Notes: generated by a model from the sequence alone, not told the origin. A stretch of 64,000 bases of DNA from Bryoerythrophyllum caledonicum (GCA_963971425.1 OZ020525.1:1178001-1242000); one strand, 5' to 3'. Positions 22,801-34,818 are shown, counted from the stretch's first letter. Program-made: numbers and translations.

Positions 22801-23039
22801 AAACTTGAAAACACAACCAACACTAACACACAAAAAACATGCATGAGATCGAATGTGATGAACATATTCTCTAGCCATAATCTACATCCAAAGTTTAGTC
22901 CCTAAAATGTTATTTTTAAATATACTCCAAAATGTCTAATTTTCAAAACTATTGTAATTAATTTCTTCTTTTCTACTAGATGAAAAGGCACCTAAAAAGC
23001 CCAAATCCGAATTCGGAATTCCAAAAAAATGAATATTTT
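22801..23039. other. AT-rich spacer
   Basis: No coding frame, repeat or RNA signature was recognised here. Confidence 0.5.
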
Positions 23040-23700
23040 GGAAGTTATTAACTCGCTGTTAAGTTAATTCTTCCAAAATAACAGTTTCATCCGGTGTGGA
23101 TGAAATTCCATGCGGCGGAAGAAAAATTTCGCAGCGAGCGAAAATGTCCGCAGCGGATGAAAAACAGCGCAACAAATGAAAAACAGGCTGCGGATGAAAA
23201 AACAAATTGCGGATAAAAATCAGACTACGGATGGAATTTTTGCAGTGGATGAAAATTAGACTACGGATGAATTTTTTAAAAACAAATTTTAATATTAAAC
23301 TACATTAGAATGGTTGGACTAATGCGTTGCAAAGCAAGCGCCAACCGCTAGTTTGCATCTATAGAAGTTCAGTAGTGGTTCGCGCTTGTTTTGCAACGCA
23401 TTATAACAACGATTTTAATGAATTTTCTATAGTACCGAATATTAAAAAAAAGATTCATTTCAAAATTTCTTGTAAGAAATTGAAAGAGTAGCAAGGGAGC
23501 AGGTTACAAACATTAAGTGTTTCTTAATAGTGTTTGTGATGATTCTTAACACTTAGCCATAGTCATTCGCAGACGGTTTTTCTTCCGCAGACTGTTTTTC
23601 GTCCAGGGACTATTTTTTCAACCACGGATTTCTTTTCCACCCTCTGACTATTTTCATCCGCAGTGGATGAAATTGTAATTTGGCCAGATTATATTAATAG
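23040..23700. repeat. Foldback region with central hairpin
   Basis: The left half (23090-23290) repeats GCGGATGAAAA motifs and the right half (23560-23680) repeats the complement TTTTCATCCGCAG, giving a loose inverted repeat. In the middle, 23321-23346 and 23377-23402 form arms of about 26 bp (AATGCGTTGCAAARCAAGCG on one strand) with a loop of about 30 bp. This fits a small foldback or MITE. Confidence 0.6.
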
Positions 23701-24059
23701 TGGATATCGGTTCTCTAAGTAGGGTTTTGATTTAGTAGAAAAAGTAAATTGCGTAGAAGGTTTTCCAAAAACCACATTCTTGTGTGTGTTTATAAAGCAT
23801 TTAAGGAAGTTCAATGCCTAACTCCGTAGGTAGATTGCTACGACATATTTACTTGGACATCTAGAACCATAACAATTTTAAGCAATGAAGTATATGCAAT
23901 CATTAATACAAACATGCATACATTAAATTGTAGAGGCATTCAAATTTTGAATAGCAAAAATGCTTATAGGAAGATTTTGTTGTATTCATTGATATTGTAT
24001 AATGAATTTGGTCTACTATTTTGTGTACTCTATGGAGTAATTTCCACACACTAAAATAT

Positions 24060-25420
24060 CCTTAGAGCCGAACTTATGGCCATACACAAAACACGACAAA
24101 TCATCACAACACAATACAACAACGAACCCGCACACATATTCACTGACTGTATCAATGCACTTTATCTACTAAACATCCAAATAACAAACCCTATCCTCTA
24201 CAATAGCCATCTTGACCAAACTATTTTAATGTCATTGGTCCACATATTACAAAACAGAACACATATAACAACCCTTCACAAAGTTCTGCTCATGCAAATA
24301 TCGATGGAAACGAACAAGCAAATAAACTTGGAAAAGAGGTCCGCAAAAAAAATGCATGAAAATGCCAAAGACTCGTACGAACATGCACATGCTACCCCAT
24401 ACTACCAAAAAAAGATTGGCCTTCTAAAGAGGATACCCCCGATAAAGGGCCGGTTTTATTCTTGAACAAATATCTCAAGAAAAAAGACCTCTATAACAAC
24501 CTTGACACAATCGCAAAAAACTTCTTTAATACAGGATAATGGGTGGGCAACAACAAAATAGACTATGAACTCTCTACAAATTCTTGGAAGAATCCCATCA
24601 TCCCGAACTCACAAATAACATGCGTCATCAAATTCCGTAATAGTTGATACATGGGAAATGCCCGAAAACAACTCTTATTTGGAATAGAAAAAGTCCCATA
24701 TGTAACATGCCCCATATGCACTTTCTCAAACCCCGACATATTGCTCCATGTTCTACTCAAAATGCCAAAACCATCACATACACTCCTTAATTGTCAAAAG
24801 GCATAACAAAACGGTATGGGAAATTCGAAAACTATTTACCTCCCATAACAAATCACAATGATTTATCCTCATGAATGTCGGCACCTTTAAAAACAAGTTA
24901 CAACCCACAAGGAAATACGGTCCCCCCTTGGCTACACCCGAGTCCCATGTACATGCGCAACTTAGCGTTGTCCCTGTAACGCTAGACTCAAAGCCGACAT
25001 ACTTTGCATTCGGGGCCTACCATACAATGACCCTGCACCTGACCACATTAACCAAGAGAATACCATTCAAATTTCAATTCATTGAATTCACATATTGTAA
25101 TGATAGATTCTCTCCGGAAACAATTCAAAACAAAATAAATGAATTCCAACCCGGCAACCCCTTATTAATGACATCGTTGCCCACGGATGGAAAATGGACC
25201 CGCTTATTGCAATCACTGCCGGTGCTCGTGCCACCACCTTTATTCCATCTATAAATATCCGTTTGAGTTACCTTTAAAATCTCCATCGAAACAATTTCAC
25301 ACACTTTCAATATTATTAACACCGTTGCCATTCAATAGGCCATGTCCATTCTACTACACCAATGCAAAATTGAAAACAAACCAAGCCCTTCCCGACACGA
25401 TGTTTGGTGGGCATGGTCCT
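24060..25420 (+). pseudogene. LINE-type retrotransposon 3' remnant (RNase H and C-terminal region)
   Basis: Translation with frameshifts shows an RNase H-like region: RAELMAIHKTRQ near 24068, HIFTDCINALYLLN near 24140, and, one frame off, AHANIDGNEQANKLGKE near 24290. Further on are CPICTFSNPDT near 24705, an HNKTVWEIRKLF-like segment near 24810 and QFIEFTYCNDRFSPETIQ near 25075. This layout (RNase H followed by a cysteine motif and conserved tail) fits a plant non-LTR retrotransposon ORF2 C-terminus. Many stops and frame changes show it is old. No poly-A tail or target duplication was found, and no reverse transcriptase lies upstream. Confidence 0.6.
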
Positions 25421-25949
25421 AGTGATGGAACGAACAGACCCTTTATTCACGCCGGCCCCTTCGCGGACCGGCGTTCCTCTTCCTGCTTTAACATTTGGGT
25501 GAGAAATACTCAAGGAACTTTAGAGGTACAGGTTGTAAAAAAACACTTATTTAACATGTAATGATATGAAATACTCTTTAACTTATATGAGGTGAATGAA
25601 AAGTTGGAATGTATAAAAATTTCTCAATCCACACATCCACTTATACTAAAAAATTATCTATTAAATTCATTTGGAAACGCGTAACATGCATTGTACATTC
25701 ATCATCCACATTCACATGGCCGCAACGTAGAAGTATTTAATAAACATCAATTTGAAGATCTTAAAAAATGACCTTCTAAATTTACAAAATAGTCAACATT
25801 GTTCTCGCATGAAGACATTATCTATATGGATTACATTACACAAAGACCATATATGATTAATTGGAATCTGAGTCAATATCACGTCTTTGACTGGGCCCAG
25901 CGCCACTTGAGTACGGCCCGCTTGAATAAACATCATACAAGTTATTGTA
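25421..25949. other. Spacer without recognised features
   Basis: AT-rich. Possible 3' UTR or terminator of the minus-strand gene ending at 25950 lies here, but no clear signal stands out. Confidence 0.4.
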
Positions 25950-26906
25950 CTACCTGTTCATATAGCGAAATTCATCTTCGAGCCTGCGGATGTACTCGTT
26001 TTGGCTTTGTATTGTGGCTTCATGCATTTGTCTCTCAAACTCGGCATCTTTGGTCTGACGAGGTGGAAACATTGATGGAGGCGTGTTGTCTCTCCCATCT
26101 AAGCTCCGGCCATATCCATCGTAAGCATGGTCATATCCGTCGTAATAGATGTGTGTAGAGCTTGGGGTGTCGTGTTCTTCCTCTTTCCCGGGGAAATTAC
26201 GGCCAGACTCGTACGTATCCCTTGAATGCGTTGGCGTATAGCTCTGAGGGGTGTTGGCCCTTGTGCCACATTGGCCGCCTTCGTAGTAATGGCTGCCACT
26301 CTCCCCACCAAATGATACAGGCACGGAACCCATATCGTTGCCACGGTTGTAGTCGTTGTAGTTATGGCCCCTATACTCTTCTGGAGGTGTCCGCCGTTGT
26401 TGGTGGGCATCAGAATCGTCCCCGGATCTTCGGTTTGACCAACGTGGCCAACAATCACTCGGTTGATTCCAGGTGGTTGGTATAAAATGGGCAGTTCGAT
26501 CCATCCAGCTGACATTGCGGTTTGCCACGGTGCGCCAGTCCACATCCTTTTCTAGGACAATTTCCGCCCAAACCATCGCCATGTTCGAGTACAACATGAT
26601 CTCCGGCCTTGAGTTGCGCACACCCACCGCAGTAGTGACCTTATCATATCGATGGCGGAAATGGTCGCTCTGACAACTGCTCGCTAGACCTTTGTGCCGC
26701 GGCCCTGATATCCTCGCTTGTGCCTTGGGCCACAACTTCATGAGATGCTCCATCTTCACGTACCTCTTGCACATGGTGCAAGTCCACAACCTCTCTTCCT
26801 CGTCCTGCCATCCATACTCCGCAACAACATCTGGATCGTCCGTTGCGTCCCAATCCATCTCGGGGGCTTTCCCCTTTGGAGCAACGGGCCGGTTGGACCT
26901 TGGCAT
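25950..26906 (-). CDS. GW-C-H domain protein, 318 residues, intact frame
   Basis: ATG at 26906, TAG at 25950-25952, no interruption. Residues 18-45 are acidic with DDPD and a GW pair (32-33). The shared domain follows: W41, C46, K47, Y49, H54, L58-W59-P60, then C78, D81, F83, R84, and WAEIVLEKDVDW (113-124). The same spacing recurs at 31654, 58500 and 60733, so I treat it as a real domain of unknown function. Residues about 150-280 are low-complexity, rich in G, Y, S, H and D. The last 35 (TKDAEFERQMHEATIQSQ...) look helical, a probable short coiled coil. A CpG-rich GGACGGCC array starts about 155 bp upstream. It is the only intact member here. Function is unknown; a DNA- or protein-binding role is speculation. 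Confidence 0.75.
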   Translation of the reverse strand: MPRSNRPVAPKGKAPEMDWDATDDPDVVAEYGWQDEEERLWTCTMCKRYVKMEHLMKLWPKAQARISGPRHKGLASSCQSDHFRHRYDKVTTAVGVRNSRPEIMLYSNMAMVWAEIVLEKDVDWRTVANRNVSWMDRTAHFIPTTWNQPSDCWPRWSNRRSGDDSDAHQQRRTPPEEYRGHNYNDYNRGNDMGSVPVSFGGESGSHYYEGGQCGTRANTPQSYTPTHSRDTYESGRNFPGKEEEHDTPSSTHIYYDGYDHAYDGYGRSLDGRDNTPPSMFPPRQTKDAEFERQMHEATIQSQNEYIRRLEDEFRYMNR

Positions 26907-27054
26907 CTTCCCTAACTAGAACAAACAATGAAATGAATGAATGAAAATTAAATGAATTAAAAAAAATAATGAGCCACTCAAGGGGGCGCGAGTGATTTGG
27001 CAGAAGATGCCAAAGCGACCAGCTTGCCCACTAAAGTGTGGGAGAATGGTTAGC

Positions 27055-27290
27055 CGTTTGCCTTTTATGCCGACCGCGGGTGGCGGACGGCCTCGGCGGA
27101 CGGTTGGCGAATCGTCCGAGCCGTCCAATGGCGGACGGCCTCGGGCGTATCGCCCGATCGGACGGCCACGATGCCGCCACGGACGGTCGCGGCGGTCCGA
27201 TCGGATCCGTCCGTAGAGTCCGACCGTGGTTGTCGGATCGGACGGCCGAGGCCGTCCGCGGCTGACCCTGATCGGTTGGCCTCCCCTCTT
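27055..27290. promoter_or_regulatory. CpG-rich GGACGGCC repeat array upstream of the 318-residue gene
   Basis: About ten direct and inverted copies of GGACGGCC/GGCCGTCC, several extended to GATCGGACGGCC, within 235 bp. It shares its core with the arrays at 22370 and 31385. It lies 150-385 bp 5' of the ATG at 26906. A regulatory role is inferred from position only. Confidence 0.5.
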
Positions 27291-28099
27291 TGCTCGTCCA
27301 CTTCCTTATGCTCCCTCCCCTCCCAACTCTCTCCCTTCTCAACTTCCCTCCCTTTTCCTCCACTTCCTTTTCAAGGACGGTTGACTTTGCACGTGCAATC
27401 CAAATCTGGAGATCCAGTCATGTGCATTAATGGTCGGAAGAATGTCGAGAAGATTTTATGCGCATTCACGAGGATATTCTATTGTGCGCGTGGAAGCACA
27501 TATTTATATAGTTTCTTAATATTGGTTCCACTTAAAATATCTTCAATAACATGTAAGAGATGCTCGTTTCCTTTTTTATGTTTGACTCACCAGGAGGAAA
27601 TTGGAATGGCCCACGGGCACAATGTTCCAAGGGCCAATGGTACATTGCCCACGGCATAGGCATAACTTTGTATGGGAGGATTTTTGGCCTCTACATGACT
27701 ATATCTCCTTCGCGGCAAGTTTTTAATTTTGGGCAGGTTTCTAGATTGCGAATATGAAGAAACAACTTTCCAAAATTTTATGTTACTTTGTCCCTGGAAA
27801 GAGCTATTTGAATGTATTAATTTGTTTATTTTTTGGATTTGTGGTTTCAAATTTAGTACCACCCATAGTCAAAAAAGGAAAGCACTGGCATCTAAAATCC
27901 TTTTATAGAATTGTCTATTGACATTCACTCATTGAGGTTTTTCATACTCATCTCAAATATTTTTTTATTTAAAGATTTCCCAAAAAAATGATGGTCTTCA
28001 TTGTAAATTTGCATTTTATTCGAAGTAAAATCATTTCACCATTTTTTGTGCAATGTGCAACAAAACTTCTTCTTTTCAAGTTTTCCTCGATAAAACTTA
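27291..28099. other. Spacer without recognised genes
   Basis: A pyrimidine-rich start (27290-27370) followed by AT-rich sequence. Short open frames lack any recognisable motif. Confidence 0.45.
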
Positions 28100-29170
28100 C
28101 TAATTTTTATGTTTTTTTCACTTCTTTTTTTGTTCTCCTAAAAGATGTGATGTACACCCTTTTATCAACCAATTGAAATATGGAAAACTGTTCTAAAAGA
28201 TATTTAGTTCACAAGTGATTGTAACGTGAATTGGCCATTCTTGAACCTCCACTTGTTGTTGAATTTTTTTGAAGATGCTACACCCCTCTTTTATCTCTAG
28301 AAATTGGTGTATGGGATATCAACATGATGCCTAACTTTTAAGACAATGGTAAAAGATTTGGAACTTTTGTACTTCAAACATTACATAGACACTATAATCT
28401 ATCGATTTGAGCGATAATTTGCAACTAATACAATATGGCGTGTTCATATATTTGGTTCCTATCGACCGCACAAATAGATAAATGATGGGGTTTACAACCC
28501 AAACAACAACTCATTCTCTTCCTTGCGTTGATCTATATTCATGAGACACTAAGACTTTGACAACACTTCGTATCATATTTATGTAATATGCAAGGTCTAA
28601 ATATTTTACCCTTGTTTGAATCTCTAAAGGAACATGGCCAATTTAGCTTAAAAATTAGTCCATAACCGTCACATTGAAAAAGAGGCATAGCAATCACATT
28701 TTTCAAGTGATCTTTAGAATTTAAACTGTAAGATCCTAAAGTAGACTTCTATATGAACACACCATGCTCTTATGGTTGCAATCCAACGCATGGATTGATA
28801 GATTATAGTGTATAAAGTAAAAAAATGTTCATTTTCTTCCATCGTTGATTGGTATTCTAGACTTTAACTTTTCTTTTTATAAACCCTGATCCAATCAAAA
28901 AGTTCGTAATTTTATATTGTTCTGTGAAGCTTGATGACAAAACTTAATTCCATCTACACCAATTTATAGAGGTAAGAAATGGGAGTAGCATATTCAAACA
29001 AATTTGTGCAAGGAGTGGAGGTTCAAACATGGCCAATTTACATTTCACTTTTTTGTGCACCCGGCATCTTTTAGAATGTTTATCCAATCAATCAATGAGA
29101 ATGTTTATAACACATCTTGTACAAGAGAAAACAAGATGTTTCAAATTTAATAAGGTGTACATTTATAATT
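28100..29170. repeat. Diverged long inverted repeat, about 1.07 kb
   Basis: Left arm (about 28130-28480) and right arm (about 28740-29170) match in reverse complement in several blocks. Examples are ACACTATAATCTATC (left) against its complement near 28800, GTGAATTGGCCA...TTGAACCTCCAC near 28228 against its complement near 29020, and TTCTAAAAGAT near 28190 against ATCTTTTAGAA near 29070. About 260 bp separate the arms. A third, direct copy of part of the arm lies at about 30860-30970. No coding was found. It is probably a non-autonomous foldback transposon relic. Confidence 0.6.
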
Positions 29171-29760
29171 GTCCCTCTCTCTCTCTGGTTCTCTTCTCCT
29201 TCTAGTTTACCTGGCAGTTTCATTTTTATTTGGTTGTCCGTCTCTTCCTTTTGTCTTTTAAAAATAAAATAGGGATGTTCCTTCCCAGACTCATGCCTTC
29301 TAAATTACTTAATATCTAAATCAATAATTGTCCCTAAAGCCTAAACCCTCTTCTTTCTCTTCTAATTTACTGAAGTCTTCATTTACTATTGTCCATCTCT
29401 CGTTCTTGCCTCCTGTTTTTTTGTTTTTTGAAGAACCTTCTTTATTTCTATTTATATTTTTTTTGCATTCTTCTCCGCTCCTTCCAATAATAAGAAGGTG
29501 GAATTATTTTGCCTTGGATCCTCTTCTTCTAATTTAACTAGGATCTTCTTGAACGATTGTCCATCTCTCCCGTCTCCACTCACTCCATCTAAATTAAATG
29601 AGACCTACATTTATAAATGTCCCTCCCTCTCTCCCTCCCTTCTCTTTCCGTTTAAGTTCAGATCTAGAATTTTGTAGATTGTCACTCTCTTCCTTTTGTC
29701 CACTTCATTTATTTATTAGTTTTCTATTTCTTTGGTTTTTTAAACTCCTCATGACTCCTT
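29170..29760 (+). repeat. Diverged pyrimidine-rich repeats
   Basis: About four copies of a loose unit around ATTGTCC(C/A)TCTCTC and CTTCTAATTTACT occur at about 29170, 29325, 29500 and 29610. No protein was recognised. Confidence 0.45.
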
Positions 29761-31320
29761 TAACCCGTAATGGTCTAATCAATTTTAGATTAATCTCTAC
29801 TTTGTTGATTAATAACTACGAAGAAGAACTTATTGAAATTGTAACTATAGGATTTCCTTCTAAACTGATATGAGATAATATGGTCAAAATTTTGTGAATT
29901 CTGATTGTACAGATTGAAAGCTAATTGCTTGTTAAAGTATGCATTTCTGTACCATGGAGACACTTGGGCTTACACAGGTTGAGTTGACAAAAAGAAATGA
30001 AAGCCTTTGTGCCTATTGTTAAAGTGAAAGTCAACTTAGAAACGATGAGTAGATTCTATATCCGCATAAGGTAAAATGAACTTATGTTTCTGTATTTGCT
30101 CAAAGTAAAGTGAGCTTGTAGTTTACTTTACCTTCTACGGTGGGAGGAAAGTATAATGTATATGAGACAACTCTCCCACAAAGTTGAAAAAGCTTCTCCC
30201 TAGCTAATATATTTAAAATATATTTGTGTTATTTGTTGTCTCTCCCTTATATTTGCTCTCTCTCCTTCTTATATTCAGGTTTCCTTAGAGTATGTAGCTC
30301 TACTATCTTACGGTATATAGGTCCATCTTAACACCTAAAGGATCAAGTGTCAAAAGTGGGCTTTTTGAATGTTTGGTGAGGTTTCTATGGTGTGAATTTC
30401 CAACATTCTTCTTTGAAATTTTTACTATAGAAAGGCATTACCGATACCTTAGTGGGAAAACAACTTTTGCTTAAATTGGACATTTGACGAAAAAATTATA
30501 GGGTTTTGAATTTCCAATGGGGAGAGCGGGCACCTCGGAAACATGGAAACACTTTTGCTATGACACTCCATTGAAAGTGAGATTTTCAATACTCGCAAGT
30601 AATATTGCTTCCCTTGATATTGTGAAAAGACAAGTCTTGTCTTTACTGAAAAATAGCATATCAACCCAAGTCAAACATTTTCACACATTGTCACTCATTG
30701 TTGGGCAAGGTACGAAATAGAAATTCTTCTTTTCGAGATAAAATGTAGAGATCTTCATAATTTTCACGTATTATTTTTTTCACAACAACATCTGTTGTAA
30801 GCCTTCCTATTGACCATTGAGATTATCAATCAAAAACATATTTATCTCACAAAAAATTAAAGTGTGAATTGGCAAATTTTGAACCTCCAGTACTTGCACA
30901 TTTGTTTTGAATATGCTACACTTGTCCTTTACCTTTAAAAATTGGCGTATCAGGAACTATCATCATGTTTAACAAGATGGTAATGGATTTAGACCTTGTG
31001 TAGTGCAAAAATTTGACAGCAACTGGGTCAAAGATTGGTGATCTATTGAGTGGAGGTAAGAAAATGAACCATTTGCTTGACTTCAAACATTATAAACTTT
31101 CAAACCGTGTGATCAAAGTTTATGAAATTTTGTGAGTACATTACTTACTAAGTCTTAATTGAAATCCTATGGTCAAAACTAAAAGTTGAAGTTCTTGTTT
31201 CCATCTTTGTTCATTTCAATATAATCCAATACTTTTGAAGTGTTTTTGGTGGAAAACTATCACGGTAGTTCGAGATTAAATCCTTCCACTCTTTTAACGA
31301 AGGAAAAAATAAAGGAGAAA
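29761..31320. other. AT-rich spacer with one repeat copy
   Basis: The only recognised item is the direct copy of the 28130-28480 arm at about 30860-30970. Short open frames show no motif. Confidence 0.45.
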
Positions 31321-31653
31321 AAATGGTAAAAAGAGGGAAAAAAAAGAAAAAAAAGAAAAAAAAAGAAAAAAAAAAGTTTGAGAAGGGCGGCGGGCGGACG
31401 GCCGCCCGATTAGGTATGACGGCCGTCCACATATATATGCGGACGGCCACTTTTTTTTTCCTCACATCCTCTCCTCTCATGCCGAGTCGGATGTGCTGCA
31501 GTTACAGTTTTCGGTACTTGTTGCTCTTACTAGGTGAGGAGATGGGGGTCCTTTTATTGTGACCGGATAAACCGTTTCTTAATTTCCCGAACCGTTCACT
31601 TACGAATTAATACCGGAGTGTCCGCGCTTGTTTTTTTAAAAACAAGCATTATC
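31321..31653 (+). promoter_or_regulatory. Upstream region of the GW-C-H/RING gene with GGACGGCC array
   Basis: An A-rich run (31313-31380) is followed by 31385-31450 with GGGCGGACGGCCGCCC, GACGGCCGTCC and GCGGACGGCC, enclosing a TATATATA stretch near 31432. The core motif is shared with arrays upstream of the two preceding loci. The ATG is at 31654. A promoter role is inference. Confidence 0.45.
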
Positions 31654-34600
31654 ATGGCGACGGAGAAGCAAATCGTGGTGGAAGATGTGAGTGAAATTCG
31701 AACGGGAGAGTCGAAGAAACGGTTCAAACAAAAAGGTGCTACTCATGATCTACGGTGGGAGATTTTGGACGATGAAGACATTCTAGTGGAGGACGGTTGG
31801 GAGGCTGAAATGGAGGATTATTGGGTATCCAAGACATGCAAGAAATACGTGAAGATGTACCACATCGATAATCTTTGGCCAAGAGATTGCCACATAAGTC
31901 ATACGACTTACTTTGCTTGCAAGCCGTGGATGTGCAAAGATGACCACTTCATTTATCGTGTGGAGGAGGTTTGGCGGGCTTTGTTTGGGGATCGTCCAAG
32001 AAGCAAAGGATTTTTCAATAGCAGCCTACTATCAATGGTATACACCGAGGTCGTGTTGAAACGAAAGGTGGATTGGAGCACGTTTCCGACTTCTACACAA
32101 TATCCGCTTAGGATTGGGCAAAATCAGAGCATATTCCTGATTTATTCAATCTTGAATCGACCTTGACCAAGGCTATTTTGGAGGAGTTGAAGAAAAAGCC
32201 TCGTCAGATGACCGCGGTGGATACCATGCCGAAAATACAACCATCGGTGGAGGAGGTTGCCGTTGTGATGGAGTCTGACAAACATTTGGACATTGTGGTC
32301 AACAATATATTGTCAACCACAATCCCCAAAGAGACTTTGGAGCTAATGATGGTAGAAGACTCCGTATAATCAGATATTTTGAATATTGTGATTGTAGGAG
32401 GTAAAGACGACGGTAACGCCGAACGAGGGGGAGAGAATACAGATGGAGAAGAAACCGCTGTTCCAATCGTTCAAACTTTGGGAGGCATGGCATCAGAGAC
32501 AATGGATGCCAGACCAAACACTTCAACGCGGGGAATATTGGAACCAATTTCCAATGATCCAATGATTGACAAGAGTACTTTGATTTCCGATATTGAAGAA
32601 ATGCTTCGAACCATGCCAAACAAGGAAAATTCAAAGACTTGCTCGACTTCAGTGTTAAGTGGACTGAAGCGTACGTTGAAGCAAAGGAATTTTGTCATCT
32701 ACTCGATCTGCAAAGTGATTTGAGGGAATGGGCCAAAATACATGAAGTATTGGGAGTGGCTTATGATTTGAAGAACGGGGCCGAAACTCTTATAGCAATG
32801 GCTCCTTCTCTTTTAAAAATGGCTCATGCGTTTTCAAGTATCACTCCGTATGTGCTATAAGGCGTTAATGGCTTCGACAAATTGGCTTCATGTATACTGC
32901 CAATGTTACGAAAAAGGGTCGCGATAACTCAGAAAGTAATGGATATGGAGAAGGAGGCCTATAAAAGTGAAATCCTTACTAGAGACGTTAAATGGGAATT
33001 GGAAAAGAACAAGCGACAGTTGGAGGCCAGTAGGAGACTCCTTAACAAGATGTCGGAGAAGATGAATGCGCAGGTGCCTGAGGTGGATGTGGTGGTCATT
33101 GAAGATAGTGACGGAACTTCGAACGACCTCGCTCTTTCCAAGTTTGTAGAGAATGATGCAGAAGATGCCACACCGGTCAAATCTAGCAACACCGCCGGGC
33201 CTTGTTCTGTTCAATTGACAGTACCAGCTGGGAGTAGCCAAGTACGGCGAGAAGCGCCTGAAAAAAGGAAGGCAATAATGGAATGTGAGGGAGAGATGGA
33301 ATTGATGTCACAGAAGTTGGAGGTGGCAAATAAGGAGAGGGACGAGGCACGAGCGGAACTAGAGACACTGCGGATGACATTGAGATTGGTGGACGATACA
33401 CCATGAAACAAGAACACAATGCCTTGGTTGAGTTGGGTTCATCGCCTTGAGGACAGGGAGACCATGATCTCGAAAGCACAACACGATCTCAAGAAATTTG
33501 CCGCCGAATCACAAAAATCATGTGAACTTGTGGATACCTCATTAGAGCGATTCAAGAAATTCGTTGGACAACATAGACATGAGTCCACAAAGGTTACTAT
33601 TTGAGGTGATGTCCCGGAGATGATGGATCGTACAAATTATCATCGGAAAGGAAAGAGCTATGGTATTGACTGGGCTTTAGAAGTGGAGGAAGGATGGGTG
33701 CCCTACAATACCTTCTCATCACATTTTGTAAAATCGCAACGAAGAGTAATCCATACTTGCAACTCTGTCCCGGCATTCCTCAATGACAAATGCAGCTTGT
33801 GTCAAGATCATTTCGGTTTGGACGGAGCGTATACATTGGGCCAATGTGGCCATAACTTTCATATTACTTGCATTTCCGCATGTTCTATGATACAATCGGC
33901 GTGTCCTATGTGTCGCTCTCCAACTAGCACAAGATTTTAGGAGGTGATGGAGATAAGAGATGTTATGCCACCGGGGCACGAGTTCAACCGATGGAATCTC
34001 CCCTTGGATCAACTTCCGAAGAAATCCTTGAACTATCGTGAGTGGGGAAAACCACGTATGTGGAATAGTGAGTTTTCTTGTCACCAACTATACGAGGTGT
34101 ATGAGATGGAAATTGATCTATTTTTAGAATGACACAAGACTATGAGGTGGAGATATGGGCGTGAGAGATTGAGGATGGCAAACAACAAGAGTTGTTTTGC
34201 CAAAACTTTGGGGGGCATAGGAACACTGAGCACAAACGTTTCTTCCGATTTCCTCCCAGGAGAGCTGAGAAGGGAGAAGATGGTGTATGGCATGAGGTAA
34301 GCGATGGCATTGAGCTGAGAGATGAATACAAGAAATACAATCGTACATTGTGGGAAGAGCCCTGGTCGTTGCAAAGTTGGAAGAGGCCACAAAGCTACGG
34401 AGTTCAATGGAAGAGGATTCTTTTAAAGACGTAGACTGTTCTTATTGGGATGCGGTACAAGCATTTGATCGGAGGATTGAGGACATCATAGGATATTGGC
34501 GGAACGTGCTACAGAAACCGGAAGGAAAATTATTGGTGTCATTTCCAGAGAATGATGCTTTTGTGAGCAATGTGGTGGAACGAATAAAGAAGACCATCGA

Positions 34601-34818
34601 AATCTTTGCGGCAAAGAAGGTGGATCCAGACGGGAAGGAAGGGGGATGATGGCAATGACAGCGACATTAGTTGGTGGTCGGAGATGCATAGGGAAATTGC
34701 AGCCGTGGATCGAGAGTACGAAGAGGGGGAAATGATTGCTAGGCCAAGCCAGAGACCGTGGACTCGTAGTAGCACTCGAACGGATCATACCGATGAACCT
34801 TCTTCTTCAAGGCAATAG
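31654..34818 (+). pseudogene. Decayed GW-C-H / coiled-coil / RING-H2 gene
   Basis: ATG at 31654. The first 500 bases encode the GW-C-H domain (DDEDILVEDGW, W56-C61-KKYVKMYH, NLWP, VYTEVVLKRKVDW). About 32163-32640 encode an acidic linker in another frame. About 32640-33600 encode a long helical, coiled-coil-rich part (KWELEKNKRQLEASRRLL; EVANKERDEARAELETLR). Bases 33791-33913 encode a C3H2C3 RING-H2 finger: CSLC, then CGHNFHITC, then CPMC. A conserved-looking tail follows, with WNLPLDQLPKK, NFGG, FRFPP and SYWDAVQAFDRRI, to a TAG at 34816-34818. In-frame stops (near 32164, 32367, 32858, 33404, 33602, 33938 and 34130) and at least four frame changes break it. RING-H2 fingers usually mark E3 ubiquitin ligases, so the ancestor may have been one. 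An unusual intron pattern is an unlikely alternative, because frame changes occur without room for introns. Confidence 0.75.

Noticed and set aside
27031-27363. Several overlapping frames over the second GGACGGCC array
   Set aside because: Same reason: repeat composition keeps four or more frames open at once.
30449-30720. Small frames on both strands in the AT-rich spacer
   Set aside because: Short, without motif, and overlapping each other; typical chance frames.
31534-31653. Upstream extension of the GW-C-H/RING frame
   Set aside because: It begins at a non-ATG codon within promoter-like sequence. The ATG at 31654 is the first supported start.
31654-34818. Alternative genetic code or stop readthrough to explain the single in-frame stops
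   Set aside because: All three stop codons occur and true frame changes are present too, which fits decay rather than recoding.
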